Shown: positions 1-6,921, numbered from the stretch's first letter. The stretch is 13,392 bases of DNA from Firmicutes bacterium UBA2058 (GCA_002332905.1 DDAM01000054.1:1-13392), one strand, 5' to 3'. The notes: generated by a model from the letters alone, not told the origin. Made by a program: numbers and translations.

Positions 1-191
1 TTTTATCTCGAAAAATATTTAATCTTTGACGCTGGTTAGTTGATCGGGAGTCGGGAAAACGCACTAACAAAGTAAAAGGTCGAAGTAGTTTACATGGAGA
101 AGTTGTATAAAAATTAAATCAATGTACTTAGAATATCGCTCAGCTAAACATTTATCAGATTTTTTAAGTAGATAAACTCTCCAAGGTAGTA

Positions 192-232
192 GAAAATCAA
201 AGAAAAATACTTCTTATTTTTCTTTGATTTTC
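192..232. repeat. Perfect 18-bp inverted repeat (hairpin)
   Basis: Arms 192-209 and 215-232 are exact reverse complements (18 bp) around a 5-nt loop, CTTCT. The arms are nearly all A/T, with an A-rich left arm and a T-rich right arm. It could be a transcription terminator lacking a clear T-run, or part of the same element as the nested repeat 12 bp to the right. Confidence 0.85.
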
Positions 233-244
233 GATGCTATTGAG

Positions 245-351
245 GCAAGAAATATAAAAAAAGTTTATGCGACTTCAACGAGATTTACCTTCCTTATAAA
301 AATCAAGGCAAATCTCGTTGCGGAGACAGAAACTTTTTTTATATTTCTTGC
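245..351. repeat. Nested palindromic element with 22-bp terminal inverted repeats
   Basis: The outer arms 245-266 and 330-351 are perfect 22-bp reverse complements. Inside them a second perfect 11-bp pair (276-286 with 310-320, CAACGAGATTT) is followed by a 4-bp pair (288-291 with 305-308). A symmetrical 9x9 internal loop (267-275 and 321-329) separates outer from inner stems. The whole 107 bp could fold as one long hairpin in DNA or RNA. No reading frame or clear target-site duplication flanks it. It may be a small non-autonomous repeat or a structured RNA. Confidence 0.8.
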
Positions 352-430
352 ATATCTTAAATTCACAACAAAATCATGTCGAAGAAAACAACACTCTACT
401 AAGCTTTCACTTACCAATACATTAGCTAAG

Positions 431-1210
431 CTAAATTCCTATTAACTGTTCTTTGCTTTTTATCAGCGCTTGTTTTGATTTTACTTCTATTAGTGTTGTT
501 AGGTTGTTTTTATTTGCAAAGTCCAGATGCTCGTGAATGTCCAAACTTCCCTCGTTTAAAGCTAGATGATCTTTATTTTCACTTGCGTCATGTAAGTGCA
601 TATGTTTTATTTTATCTTTATATTTTAGTAAAACTTTTTTATCAGAATAGTTGCTTATATAATCATGTCCTACATCCCATGTTAAATAAACATTATCTAA
701 AGAAAGTGATTTTTCTACTATATCCTGTACGAAATTTAAACCGAAGTTATTGCTGTTTTCTATGCAAATCATAACATTTCGCTTAACAGCTTCTTCTGAT
801 ATTATTTTTATTGAGGTTAAGAAATTATTTATATATATATCAGAGTATTTTTCATTTATATATATTTTTTTATCTGGCATAGTCATATATGCACCTTTAA
901 TTATATGCATATTTAAAAGCTTTATATTTGACTCGTTAGCCCATCTTATGGCATCTATAAATAGGTTTAAATATCCATGTCTTACATCATCATAAAATGA
1001 ACCTATATCTGCGTCATCTGGCATATGCATTGTAAATTCAATATTATTTTCTTTGCTAATGCTTCGTAAATATTTAGATTCTACATTATGAATCATATTA
1101 TATGGAAAATTCATATTTAATTCTATAAAATCAAATCCTAATTTCTTGCATAGTTTAATATTATCATCTATAGTATTTAATTCTATCAGAGCAGGCATCC
1201 CAATTTTCAT
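431..1210 (-). CDS. Sugar phosphate isomerase/epimerase-like TIM-barrel protein
   Basis: This 259-aa protein looks like a complete member of the xylose-isomerase-like TIM-barrel family (AP endonuclease family 2), whose members are metal-dependent isomerases, epimerases or endonucleases. Candidate metal ligands lie at barrel strand ends: E30, H62 (in MHMP), H102, E151 (in IEN), D179 and H182 (in WDVGH), H204/H206 (in HMHLHD) and E242 (in IEVK). There is no signal peptide, so it is probably cytosolic. I chose the ATG at 1208-1210 because AAGGGTGG lies 7 nt upstream; a GTG four codons earlier is in frame but badly placed. The gene starts 14 nt after the stop of the ArsR-type gene, so the two are probably cotranscribed. 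The substrate cannot be told from sequence. Confidence 0.85.
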   Translation of the reverse strand: MKIGMPALIELNTIDDNIKLCKKLGFDFIELNMNFPYNMIHNVESKYLRSISKENNIEFTMHMPDDADIGSFYDDVRHGYLNLFIDAIRWANESNIKLLNMHIIKGAYMTMPDKKIYINEKYSDIYINNFLTSIKIISEEAVKRNVMICIENSNNFGLNFVQDIVEKSLSLDNVYLTWDVGHDYISNYSDKKVLLKYKDKIKHMHLHDASENKDHLALNEGSLDIHEHLDFANKNNLTTLIEVKSKQALIKSKEQLIGI

Positions 1211-1224
1211 CCTCTTTACCACCC

Positions 1225-2325
1225 TTATTTAAGAAATAAATTTTCTAATGCATTAATTAATTCTTCAATTGCTTCTTTATTGAGCATATAATTCATTTTA
1301 TTATTATCAGCAACATAATTTATAAGAGATAGATTATATAAATTCGACATGTGATGTGAAACAGTTGCTGTTGTAATATTAAGCTTTTTAGCTATTTCTA
1401 CACCATACATTTGTGTATCCTTAATGCTTTTTAATATATCAAATTTACTTTTATCTCCTAAAGCCTTCAAGGTTGAAATTATTTTTTCATCATTAATAAA
1501 GTAAATATTTATTAAATCAAATAATACTTTTACATGAATCCCTATATAGGCTCCTCTTTTATCTAATATATCATTATTAAAATCAGCAAACCATGGCTTT
1601 AACATTAAAGTATTTGCTCTAATTATTAGAGGTTTAATAACTATGTCTTTATCTGTAGAAACTTTAAAATCGTAATTTTCTAATAATCTATCTCCATATT
1701 TTTCAACCTCTTCAGACATGATTCTTTGATATTCATCGGCTATATATTGTAAAACATCTTGTTTTTTCTTTAAAATGACAATAACCTTATTGATAATATC
1801 ATTTATTTCTTTAAGATAGTCTTCTAAATTATAATACAATAAAATGTATTTTAGCTTTGTATTAGTTTCAAAATTAGAATTATTTATATAATTCACATAG
1901 TATTTATCGTTGAAATTGTTGTAATCAACCTTTAAAAGTCCATAATCTGTATTTTCATTTAATAAATACAAATATCTTTTCAGCTTTTCCTGCGTTGATA
2001 ATTCCATGAAGCTGCTTATAGTATCCTCATCATCATTGTATAAAGTAAAGCTCATAAGCAAATATCCAAGACTTGGAGCTTCATCATCATTATATGAAAA
2101 ATAAAAATCTAATTTGTCCTTTGGTATATCAATGTTATTAGATACCAAATCATAGATATTAGATATTTCTTCATATAAATCATCTAATTTGTCAATTGGA
2201 ATATTATACTTTTGTCTTAGGCCTTCTTTAATTTTCTCATAATAAGGTTCCTTTTTCACATATGCTGAAATTACTGACATTGCTTCCATGTGATAATTTA
2301 TTTCATTCAAAAATGTTATTTTCAT
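1225..2325 (-). CDS. ArsR-type winged-helix transcriptional regulator with large N-terminal domain
   Basis: The 366-aa protein ends in a winged helix-turn-helix of the ArsR type (about residues 281-345: a TLKALGDKSKFDIL segment, then recognition helix TTATVSHHMSNLYNLSLI at 318-335). Residues 1-280 are mostly charged helices with no motif I recognise. They make the protein far longer than a classical ArsR repressor (about 100 aa), and no metal-binding CxC motif is visible. It is likely a cytosolic DNA-binding regulator that reads an unknown signal through its N-terminal part. The start is supported by GGAAGTG placed 5 nt before the ATG. It directly precedes the TIM-barrel gene and may control it. 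A 12-bp palindrome at 2370-2381 in its own leader is a candidate operator. Confidence 0.82.
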   Translation of the reverse strand: MKITFLNEINYHMEAMSVISAYVKKEPYYEKIKEGLRQKYNIPIDKLDDLYEEISNIYDLVSNNIDIPKDKLDFYFSYNDDEAPSLGYLLMSFTLYNDDEDTISSFMELSTQEKLKRYLYLLNENTDYGLLKVDYNNFNDKYYVNYINNSNFETNTKLKYILLYYNLEDYLKEINDIINKVIVILKKKQDVLQYIADEYQRIMSEEVEKYGDRLLENYDFKVSTDKDIVIKPLIIRANTLMLKPWFADFNNDILDKRGAYIGIHVKVLFDLINIYFINDEKIISTLKALGDKSKFDILKSIKDTQMYGVEIAKKLNITTATVSHHMSNLYNLSLINYVADNNKMNYMLNKEAIEELINALENLFLK

Positions 2326-2369
2326 TTTTTCACTTCCATAATATATTATAATATTAGAATAACAAATTA

Positions 2370-2381
2370 TAATAGCTATTA
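2370..2381. promoter_or_regulatory. 12-bp palindrome upstream of the ArsR-type gene, possible operator
   Basis: TAATAGCTATTA is a perfect palindrome about 45 bp upstream of the regulator's ATG. ArsR-type proteins bind dyad-symmetric sites, often in their own promoter, so this is a reasonable autoregulatory site. In such AT-rich DNA it could also be chance. Confidence 0.35.
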
Positions 2382-2401
2382 CAACTAGATATTTAATATT
2401 A

Positions 2402-2431
2402 TTTATGATGAATTCTTTATATTTTTGTCAA
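2402..2431 (-). promoter_or_regulatory. Possible promoter of the ArsR-type/TIM-barrel unit
   Basis: Reading the minus strand, a perfect TTGACA (2426-2431) is followed 18 nt later by CATAAA (2402-2407). The -35 abuts the terminator of the upstream gene. Other TATAAT-like boxes occur closer to the gene, so the choice is uncertain. Confidence 0.35.
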
Positions 2432-2432
2432 T

Positions 2433-2470
2433 AAAAAACCGTAAAAGCATTGGCCTTTACGGTTTTTTTT
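2433..2470 (-). terminator. Intrinsic terminator of the dnaX-recR-bofA unit
   Basis: Arms 2433-2445 and 2456-2468 are exact 13-bp reverse complements containing a CCGTAAA/TTTACGG core, with a 10-nt loop. On the minus strand the stem ends in a T-run, just downstream of the small exported protein gene. The other strand also carries a T-run, so it could work in both directions. Confidence 0.85.
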
Positions 2471-2487
2471 ACTATAACAATTATGTA

Positions 2488-2850
2488 CTAATTAGTTTTT
2501 AAAATCCTGATGGAGTAAGCTACAGTTTGGACAGGGATACTTCTTGTCATCATTTCTGAATGTCGTGCTTTTACAGTATCTCCTATTTTTATATCTGACA
2601 AATTAATCTCTTTTCCATTTTTGTCATATACTTTAGTAGTGTCAGTCAATAAAAGCTTTAATCGATCTTGATTATTGTTTTTATCACCAACAATCATATT
2701 TAATCCGTATCCATTTTCTATTAAAATAACAGTACCCGAATAACTTGTTTCATCATTTGATGCAATATATGCTTCTACTTTATTATGTAAAACTACTGTT
2801 ATTATTAACATAAGAACAAATGCAGAAAAGATAGCTAGTATTTTTTTCAT
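2488..2850 (-). CDS. Small exported or membrane-anchored protein of unknown function
   Basis: This 120-aa protein starts MKKILAIFSAF and has one hydrophobic N-terminal helix (about residues 4-20), ending near VEA-Y. That fits either a signal peptide cleaved there or a membrane anchor. The remaining 95 residues look like a small beta-rich domain (GTVILIENGYG...GDTVKA) resembling the DUF3221/YobA type of extracytoplasmic OB-like proteins; this resemblance is from memory and weak. The ATG at 2848-2850 is chosen because GAGGAGG lies about 6 nt upstream; an in-frame upstream start would put the Shine-Dalgarno site inside the gene. It follows bofA by 70 bp with no clear terminator between, and ends at a strong terminator, so it is probably the last gene of the unit. 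Confidence 0.7.
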   Translation of the reverse strand: MKKILAIFSAFVLMLIITVVLHNKVEAYIASNDETSYSGTVILIENGYGLNMIVGDKNNNQDRLKLLLTDTTKVYDKNGKEINLSDIKIGDTVKARHSEMMTRSIPVQTVAYSIRILKTN

Positions 2851-2920
2851 GTGTAGCCTCCTCATAAAGTCATAGGTTATTTATATTATTAGACTACATA
2901 TGCTAGAAAAAGTTCCAACT

Positions 2921-3193
2921 TTATATTACTGTTTTTATAATAACTATAGCAACAAATCCTGGAACTCCTAATGCAGCTACAATAAGTGCAGTCAACTCGT
3001 TTATTCCAATAAAATCAAATTTAGCATAGTTTGCTATCAAATTGTATGCAAAAATACACACAAATCCAAGAGCTGCATTTATTATAATTTTGTTAAATAA
3101 CTTAAATGGAACTAACAATACCCATGCAAGCATAAAAATTAACATTATTACAGCTGAATAAATCATCACAACACCTAAATCAGCCCCAAACAT
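2921..3193 (-). CDS. bofA: BofA-family integral membrane protein (pro-sigma-K processing inhibitor family)
   Basis: The 90-aa protein is almost entirely hydrophobic, with about three membrane segments (residues 8-28, 33-53, 65-88), the size and profile of BofA. In Bacillus subtilis BofA holds the SpoIVFB protease inactive in the outer forespore membrane. The gene order dnaX-ybaB-recR-yaaL-bofA is the same as in B. subtilis, which strongly supports the call. A GGGGGG-containing Shine-Dalgarno site lies just before the ATG. Family members also occur in bacteria with no known sporulation, so spore formation should not be concluded from this gene alone. Confidence 0.85.
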   Translation of the reverse strand: MFGADLGVVMIYSAVIMLIFMLAWVLLVPFKLFNKIIINAALGFVCIFAYNLIANYAKFDFIGINELTALIVAALGVPGFVAIVIIKTVI

Positions 3194-3226
3194 GATTATC
3201 CCCCCTTCTATAATTAATTTTAAAAA

Positions 3227-3269
3227 TTAACTTTAATTTTTAACTTTAATTATTTAATTAACTTTAATT
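3227..3269. repeat. Three copies of TTAACTTTAATT
   Basis: Exact copies lie at 3227-3238, 3240-3251 and 3258-3269. The last lies in the 3' end of yaaL and the second overlaps its stop codon, as if the end of the gene had been copied outward by slippage. The same stretch can form an 11-bp A/T-only hairpin (3220-3230 with 3233-3243). No function is apparent. Confidence 0.6.
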
Positions 3270-3507
3270 CTTTAGCTTGTTTTAATAAGTACTCATATTT
3301 TTGCTCAGCTGCCTTTTGATTGTAAATTGCAAATTCAACTAAATCTGGTTCACTTACACTATCAAAATAGCTCTGTGCAAATTCCCATTCGTGTTTAGCT
3401 TGTGCCAAAGCTTGATGCATTTTTTCTATATCTGTTTCTTCACTTTTTTTAATGCTTTCTATAAATTCTCTTGCAACATCTTCTTTGTTAGGATCACTAT
3501 TAAACAC
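3250..3507 (-). CDS. yaaL: YaaL-family (DUF2508) small acidic protein
   Basis: The 85-aa soluble helical protein has the alternating charged pattern of the DUF2508/YaaL family and occupies the conserved place between recR and bofA. Its molecular function is unknown. Translation starts at a GTG (3505-3507); this choice rests on an AGGAGG 7 nt upstream, and no ATG is available nearby. The Shine-Dalgarno site lies in the 3' arm of an imperfect hairpin (3513-3571) that is followed by a T-run, so expression relative to recR may be controlled. The last codons contain one copy of a short AT repeat that continues past the stop. Confidence 0.85.
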   Translation of the reverse strand: MFNSDPNKEDVAREFIESIKKSEETDIEKMHQALAQAKHEWEFAQSYFDSVSEPDLVEFAIYNQKAAEQKYEYLLKQAKELKLIK

Positions 3508-3512
3508 AAAAA

Positions 3513-3571
3513 AACCTCCTGTCTATATACAATATATAAATATTCTATATATATATTATAGACAAAAGGTT
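3513..3571 (-). promoter_or_regulatory. Terminator-like hairpin overlapping the yaaL Shine-Dalgarno site
   Basis: Arms 3513-3527 and 3557-3571 pair at 13 of 15 positions, including a perfect TGTCTATA/TATAGACA core. On the minus strand the 3' arm contains AGGAGG, the yaaL ribosome-binding site, and is followed by a T-run (TTTTTTT) before the GTG start. The 29-nt A/T-rich middle can pair further. It could end transcription after recR, hide the ribosome site, or both. Confidence 0.5.
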
Positions 3572-3595
3572 GTTTTTTATTCATTTATATCCAAT

Positions 3596-3624
3596 ATTTA
3601 ATAATATTAACAATATTATTAAAT
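3596..3624. repeat. 13-bp A/T-only hairpin at the recR stop codon
   Basis: ATTTAATAATATT (3596-3608) and its exact complement (3612-3624) flank a 3-nt loop and include the recR stop codon. There is no T-run, so it is more likely an RNA-stability or chance structure than a terminator. Confidence 0.45.
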
Positions 3625-4215
3625 TTCTCTTCTTCCTTCCATAGCCTTTAATAAAGTAACCTCATCTGCGTACTCTATATCTCCGCCAATTGGTATTCCA
3701 TGGGCTATTCGTGTAACCTTTATACCCATTGGTTTTATAAGTCTTGAAATATATACTGCTGTAGCCTCACCTTCTATGGTAGGATTGGTTGCTAATATTA
3801 TTTCGCTAATATTATCATCAAGTCTACTAATAAGACCTTTTATGTTTATTTGATCAGGCCCGATACCATCAAGCGGTGATATTGTCCCGTGCAACACATG
3901 GTAAATTCCCTTATACTCTTTTGCTCTTTCCATAGCTGCTACATCTTTTACATCCTCAACCACACAAATAATAGATTTATCTCTTTTTACACTTTCACAT
4001 ATACTACATCTTTCACTCTCAGACAGATTGCCGCATACTGTGCAAAATTTAGTGAGCTTTTTAGCATTTACAATTGCTTTAGCAAGCTCAAGAACTTCAT
4101 TATTATTCATATCTAATACGTGAAAGGATAAACGTTGTGCTGTTTTTCTACCTACTCCAGGAAGCTTTGCAAATTCTTCAATTAACTTAGCTATGGGAGC
4201 TGTAAATTGCTCCAT
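3619..4215 (-). CDS. recR: Recombination mediator protein RecR
   Basis: The 198-aa protein has the standard RecR length and domain order: an N-terminal helix-hairpin-helix (about 8-35, LPGVGRKTAQRL), a four-cysteine zinc finger (C58, C61, C70, C73) and a Toprim domain (from about residue 81, beginning SIICVVED), ending in the usual C-terminal region. With RecF/RecO it helps load RecA on gapped single-stranded DNA in the cytosol. AAGGGTGG lies 7 nt before the ATG. It follows ybaB by 21 nt in the classic dnaX-ybaB-recR operon. Confidence 0.97.
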   Translation of the reverse strand: MEQFTAPIAKLIEEFAKLPGVGRKTAQRLSFHVLDMNNNEVLELAKAIVNAKKLTKFCTVCGNLSESERCSICESVKRDKSIICVVEDVKDVAAMERAKEYKGIYHVLHGTISPLDGIGPDQINIKGLISRLDDNISEIILATNPTIEGEATAVYISRLIKPMGIKVTRIAHGIPIGGDIEYADEVTLLKAMEGRREI

Positions 4216-4236
4216 GCCTTATCCACCCTTCACTGC

Positions 4237-4578
4237 TTAAAATAATCCAGGTATGTTAAGTCCGCCTGTTATTTTTTTCATTTCTTGCTCACTTGTTTCA
4301 TCTGCTTTTCTAAAAGCTTCATTTATAGCTGCAACTATTAGATCTTCTAACATTTCTACATCATCTTTGTCAACAACTTCTGGGTCAATTTTTAGAGATT
4401 TTAAAACCTTTTTACCAGTAACAACAACATTTACAGCACCACCACCTGATGTTGATTCAATTTCTTTTTCCTCAATTTCTCTTTGTGCAGCCTCCATTTG
4501 TTGCTGCATTTTTTGAACCTGCTTCATCATGTTGTTCATATTGCCTCCACCCATAGGTGGCATTTTTCTACCCTTCAT
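4237..4578 (-). CDS. ybaB: YbaB/EbfC nucleoid-associated protein
   Basis: The 113-aa protein has the YbaB/EbfC layout: a Gly/Met-rich N-terminus (PPMGGGNMNNMMKQ), a long coiled-coil helix (MQQQMEAAQREIEEKEIE) and the conserved beta region VVVTGKKVLKSLKIDPE, closing with GLNIPGLF. Family members are dimers that bind DNA and associate with the nucleoid. The ATG at 4576-4578 is chosen because GGAGG is 5 nt upstream; a TTG start four codons earlier would overlap the Shine-Dalgarno site. It lies between dnaX (26 nt) and recR (21 nt). Confidence 0.95.
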   Translation of the reverse strand: MKGRKMPPMGGGNMNNMMKQVQKMQQQMEAAQREIEEKEIESTSGGGAVNVVVTGKKVLKSLKIDPEVVDKDDVEMLEDLIVAAINEAFRKADETSEQEMKKITGGLNIPGLF

Positions 4579-4604
4579 AAAATCCTCCAATTTAATAAAT
4601 TTAT

Positions 4605-6239
4605 TTATTTTAATACTACCTTGTCATCTCCAAAGGCATTTTTTATTTCTTCATATATATCATCCATTGATTTAACTGTTTCAGCTTCATCTTTATCAGA
4701 TTTTATAATAAAGTTTACATTGTATTCCGCATTAAGGAATCTTGTTAAAATCTCTTTTATCTTTGTCTTATTTTTTTCTTGATTTGCAGCCGTATAATGG
4801 AAGGTAAATTTTGAATCAAACTCAAAGCACACTATTTTTTCTCTAACGTATGCTAGTTTACTTTCTCTTACTATAGCTAAAAGTGCAACATTTTCGCTTC
4901 GTACTAGCTTGAGAAAATCATTCCAATTATCTCTTATCCTATTTTCAGCTTCTTCATCTCCTGCTACAGCTGCCACATTTGCAGAAGACCTATCTAACTT
5001 TGCTGCTTTTATCTCTTCTCTACTTGTAATTTCTCGTTTAATTGATACTTCCTGTCTATTTGCCTGTTTTGGAACATCCTTTATAGTTATTCCATTTTTT
5101 ATTGTATTTTCAAGCTGCTCTATCCTTTTCTCGAATGTACTAATATCAATTTGACTGATTTCCATCAAACTAATTATTCTAGCCTCAAATAAAATTCTAG
5201 GATTCATAGCTCTTTTACATTCTAACAAGGTATCAGATAGCTTTCCGATTAATGAAACTATTTCATCAACACTTAGCTTGTCAATATGTCTTTTGAGACT
5301 ATCTATATTATCCTCAGTTATTCTAATTAGATTCTGTGTTAAATTAGTAGTCTTTAATATTAGTAGATTTCTAAAATAAGTTATAATTTCCTCAATAAAA
5401 AGCTGTAAATCCTTACCCTGATTTAAAACATCATTGATTAACGTCATTGAGCTCTTTATATCTTTATTAATTATATAATCACATACTTCTATAATACTAT
5501 CAAAGCTTACAATACCTAATAGCTCATTTACATCATCATATTCTATCTTTTCAGAATTAAAGGTCATGCATCTATCTAATATGCTAAGAGCATCACGCAT
5601 TGCCCCGTCAGAATTGCAGGCTATAAGCTTTAATGCCTTATCATCTGCTTCTACACCTACTTCATTGCATATACTACGCATATTCTTAACTATATCATCT
5701 ATAGTTATTCTTCTTAAATCAAATCTTTGACATCTTGATAATATAGTAGCTGGAATTTTTTGAGGTTCAGTCGTAGCTAATATAAAAATAAGATGTGCAG
5801 GTGGTTCCTCAAGAGTTTTTAATAAAGCATTGAAAGCACCTTTTGAAAGCATATGTACCTCGTCAATAATATAGACCTTGTATTTGCTTTTGACTGGCAT
5901 AAATTTAACCTTATCTCGTAACTCTCTTATATCCTCTACTCCATTGTTTGAAGCTGCATCCATTTCAATAACATCCATATTTGTTTCATCTAAAATGCTT
6001 TTACACATTTCACACTCATTACATGGATTTCCATCAGTACTATTAGTACAGTTTACTGCACGAGCTAAAATCTTTGCAGTAGACGTTTTACCTGTACCTC
6101 TTATGCCACAAAAAAGGTATGCGTGGGCAATATTGCTTGACAGTATTTGATTTTTCAATGTATTAACAACATGCTGTTGTCCAATAACTTCATCAAAAGT
6201 CTTGGATCTAAATTTCCGATACAAAGCTTGATGTGACAT
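4605..6239 (-). CDS. dnaX: DNA polymerase III subunit gamma/tau
   Basis: The 544-aa protein is the ATPase of the clamp loader. It shows Walker A (GIRGTGKT, 45-52), four zinc-binding cysteines (C64, C73, C76, C79), the DEVH Walker B (126-129), sensor 1 (ATTEPQ, around 155-160) and the arginine-finger motif SRC (168-170). The C-terminal third is more variable and contains charged segments typical of tau. I did not find an obvious slippery heptamer for a shorter gamma form, but did not search exhaustively. GGAGG precedes the ATG. It is the first gene of its operon, with its own promoter at 6413-6441 and a folded leader. Confidence 0.97.
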   Translation of the reverse strand: MSHQALYRKFRSKTFDEVIGQQHVVNTLKNQILSSNIAHAYLFCGIRGTGKTSTAKILARAVNCTNSTDGNPCNECEMCKSILDETNMDVIEMDAASNNGVEDIRELRDKVKFMPVKSKYKVYIIDEVHMLSKGAFNALLKTLEEPPAHLIFILATTEPQKIPATILSRCQRFDLRRITIDDIVKNMRSICNEVGVEADDKALKLIACNSDGAMRDALSILDRCMTFNSEKIEYDDVNELLGIVSFDSIIEVCDYIINKDIKSSMTLINDVLNQGKDLQLFIEEIITYFRNLLILKTTNLTQNLIRITEDNIDSLKRHIDKLSVDEIVSLIGKLSDTLLECKRAMNPRILFEARIISLMEISQIDISTFEKRIEQLENTIKNGITIKDVPKQANRQEVSIKREITSREEIKAAKLDRSSANVAAVAGDEEAENRIRDNWNDFLKLVRSENVALLAIVRESKLAYVREKIVCFEFDSKFTFHYTAANQEKNKTKIKEILTRFLNAEYNVNFIIKSDKDEAETVKSMDDIYEEIKNAFGDDKVVLK

Positions 6240-6412
6240 AATTTTCCTCCCACAATAATTTGATGAAGAATCGTTTTTTTGATTCTTCCATAGAGTGAAG
6301 AGTGTTTTTTCTTCACTCTTTCATCACCTAATTCTATTTTGGCTATAATAGTTTAACACAAAATAGCCTAAATAATTATATCATAGTCTCAAACTACGCT
6401 TGAGACATTGAT
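6240..6412 (-). promoter_or_regulatory. Structured 5' leader of dnaX
   Basis: The expected transcript has a leader of about 165 nt with several hairpins: GTCTCAA/TTGAGAC (6386-6392 with 6400-6406); GGCTAT/ATAGCC (6341-6346 with 6363-6368), which competes with CTATTTT/AAAATAG (6334-6340 with 6360-6366); a 10-bp stem (6292-6301 with 6310-6319); and an 8-bp stem (6265-6272 with 6281-6288). The last two have A-tract loops in the mRNA and are enclosed by TGATGAA/TTCATCA (6261-6267 with 6320-6326). No SRP RNA signature is seen, although that gene is often near dnaX. I recognise no known riboswitch. Confidence 0.55.
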
Positions 6413-6441
6413 ATTATACCATAAATAAATATATAGTACAA
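6413..6441 (-). promoter_or_regulatory. Promoter of the dnaX operon
   Basis: On the minus strand, TTGTAC (6436-6441) is followed 17 nt later by a perfect TATAAT (6413-6418). Transcription would start near 6405, just at the first leader hairpin. Confidence 0.7.
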
Positions 6442-6490
6442 ATGAAATTTCATTGTATTGCTAGCAACAAAAAATGAAGCTATAGAATGC

Positions 6491-6517
6491 AAAAAAGTCG
6501 ATATTAATATATCGACT
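6491..6517 (-). terminator. Intrinsic terminator of rpmE
   Basis: A perfect 9-bp stem, AGTCGATAT (6496-6504) with its complement (6509-6517), and a 4-nt loop are followed on the minus strand by TTTTTT. It lies about 30 bp after the rpmE stop and upstream of the dnaX promoter, so it separates the two units. Confidence 0.9.
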
Positions 6518-6548
6518 CACTATTTTTTGATTTAATTTAAGATGAATT

Positions 6549-6746
6549 TTATATTCCGTATTTTTTCTTAAATCTGTCAACTCTTCCACCTTTATCAACA
6601 AACTTTTGTTTGCCTGTAAAGAATGGATGGCATTCTGAACATATTTCAACTTTTATTTCATCAACAACTGATCCTGTTTCAAAAGTATTTCCACATGCAC
6701 ATTTTACTACAGCTTTTTTATAATCTGGATGTATACCTTGTTTCAT
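6549..6746 (-). CDS. rpmE: 50S ribosomal protein L31, zinc-binding form
   Basis: The 65-aa protein is a full-length L31 (MKQGIHPDYKKAVVKCACG...). Cysteines in CACG (C16, C18) and CSECH (C37, C40) mark the zinc-containing type; zinc-free paralogues lack them. It is part of the large ribosomal subunit. GAGGTG lies 7 nt before the ATG. It follows rho in the common rho-rpmE order but has its own promoter and terminator. Confidence 0.97.
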   Translation of the reverse strand: MKQGIHPDYKKAVVKCACGNTFETGSVVDEIKVEICSECHPFFTGKQKFVDKGGRVDRFKKKYGI

Positions 6747-6821
6747 TAAAATTCACCTCTTTCCAAAACTTAATTATATTTAATCATAGTATTAAACTAT
6801 TTTATACTAACATACTAAAAA

Positions 6822-6850
6822 AGTATAGCACAAGAAACTAAGTATTACAA
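6822..6850 (-). promoter_or_regulatory. Promoter of rpmE
   Basis: On the minus strand, TTGTAA (6845-6850) and TATACT (6822-6827) are separated by exactly 17 nt. This gives a leader of roughly 70 nt before rpmE. Confidence 0.6.
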
Positions 6851-6861
6851 TATTTTTTTGA

Positions 6862-6895
6862 AAATAATTGAATTATTTTTTAATAACAATTATTT
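6862..6895. other. A/T-rich hairpin after rho, possible weak terminator
   Basis: AAATAATTG (6862-6870) pairs with CAATTATTT (6887-6895), and TTATT (6873-6877) with AATAA (6882-6886), with a 2-nt bulge. It lies about 27 bp past the rho stop. There is no adjacent T-run on the minus strand, so its role as a rho terminator is doubtful. Confidence 0.35.
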
Positions 6896-6921
6896 ATTTT
6901 GAAAATTATATTTAAATGCAA

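Larger units (their letters stand above)
1..430. other. Gene-free left end with inverted repeats
   Basis: No reading frame here has a convincing start, Shine-Dalgarno site or recognisable protein. Positions about 29-95 are richer in G and C than the rest and could be decayed coding or RNA sequence, but short translations on both strands match nothing I recognise. The right part holds the two inverted repeats listed separately. The region lies downstream of the minus-strand TIM-barrel gene, so some of it may be that transcript's 3' end, but there is no classical hairpin followed by a T-run. Confidence 0.6.

Noticed and set aside
224..445. 73-aa plus-strand reading frame near the left end
   Set aside because: It runs through the nested palindrome, has no good ribosome-binding site, and its composition is what the inverted repeats would give by chance.
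6240..6460. SRP (4.5S/scRNA) gene upstream of dnaX
   Set aside because: The position is right, but the conserved GGAAG/AGCAG-type core of SRP RNA is missing; only simple hairpins are seen.
6461..6649. 62-aa minus-strand frame overlapping rpmE
   Set aside because: It overlaps rpmE and its terminator in another frame and encodes no recognisable protein.
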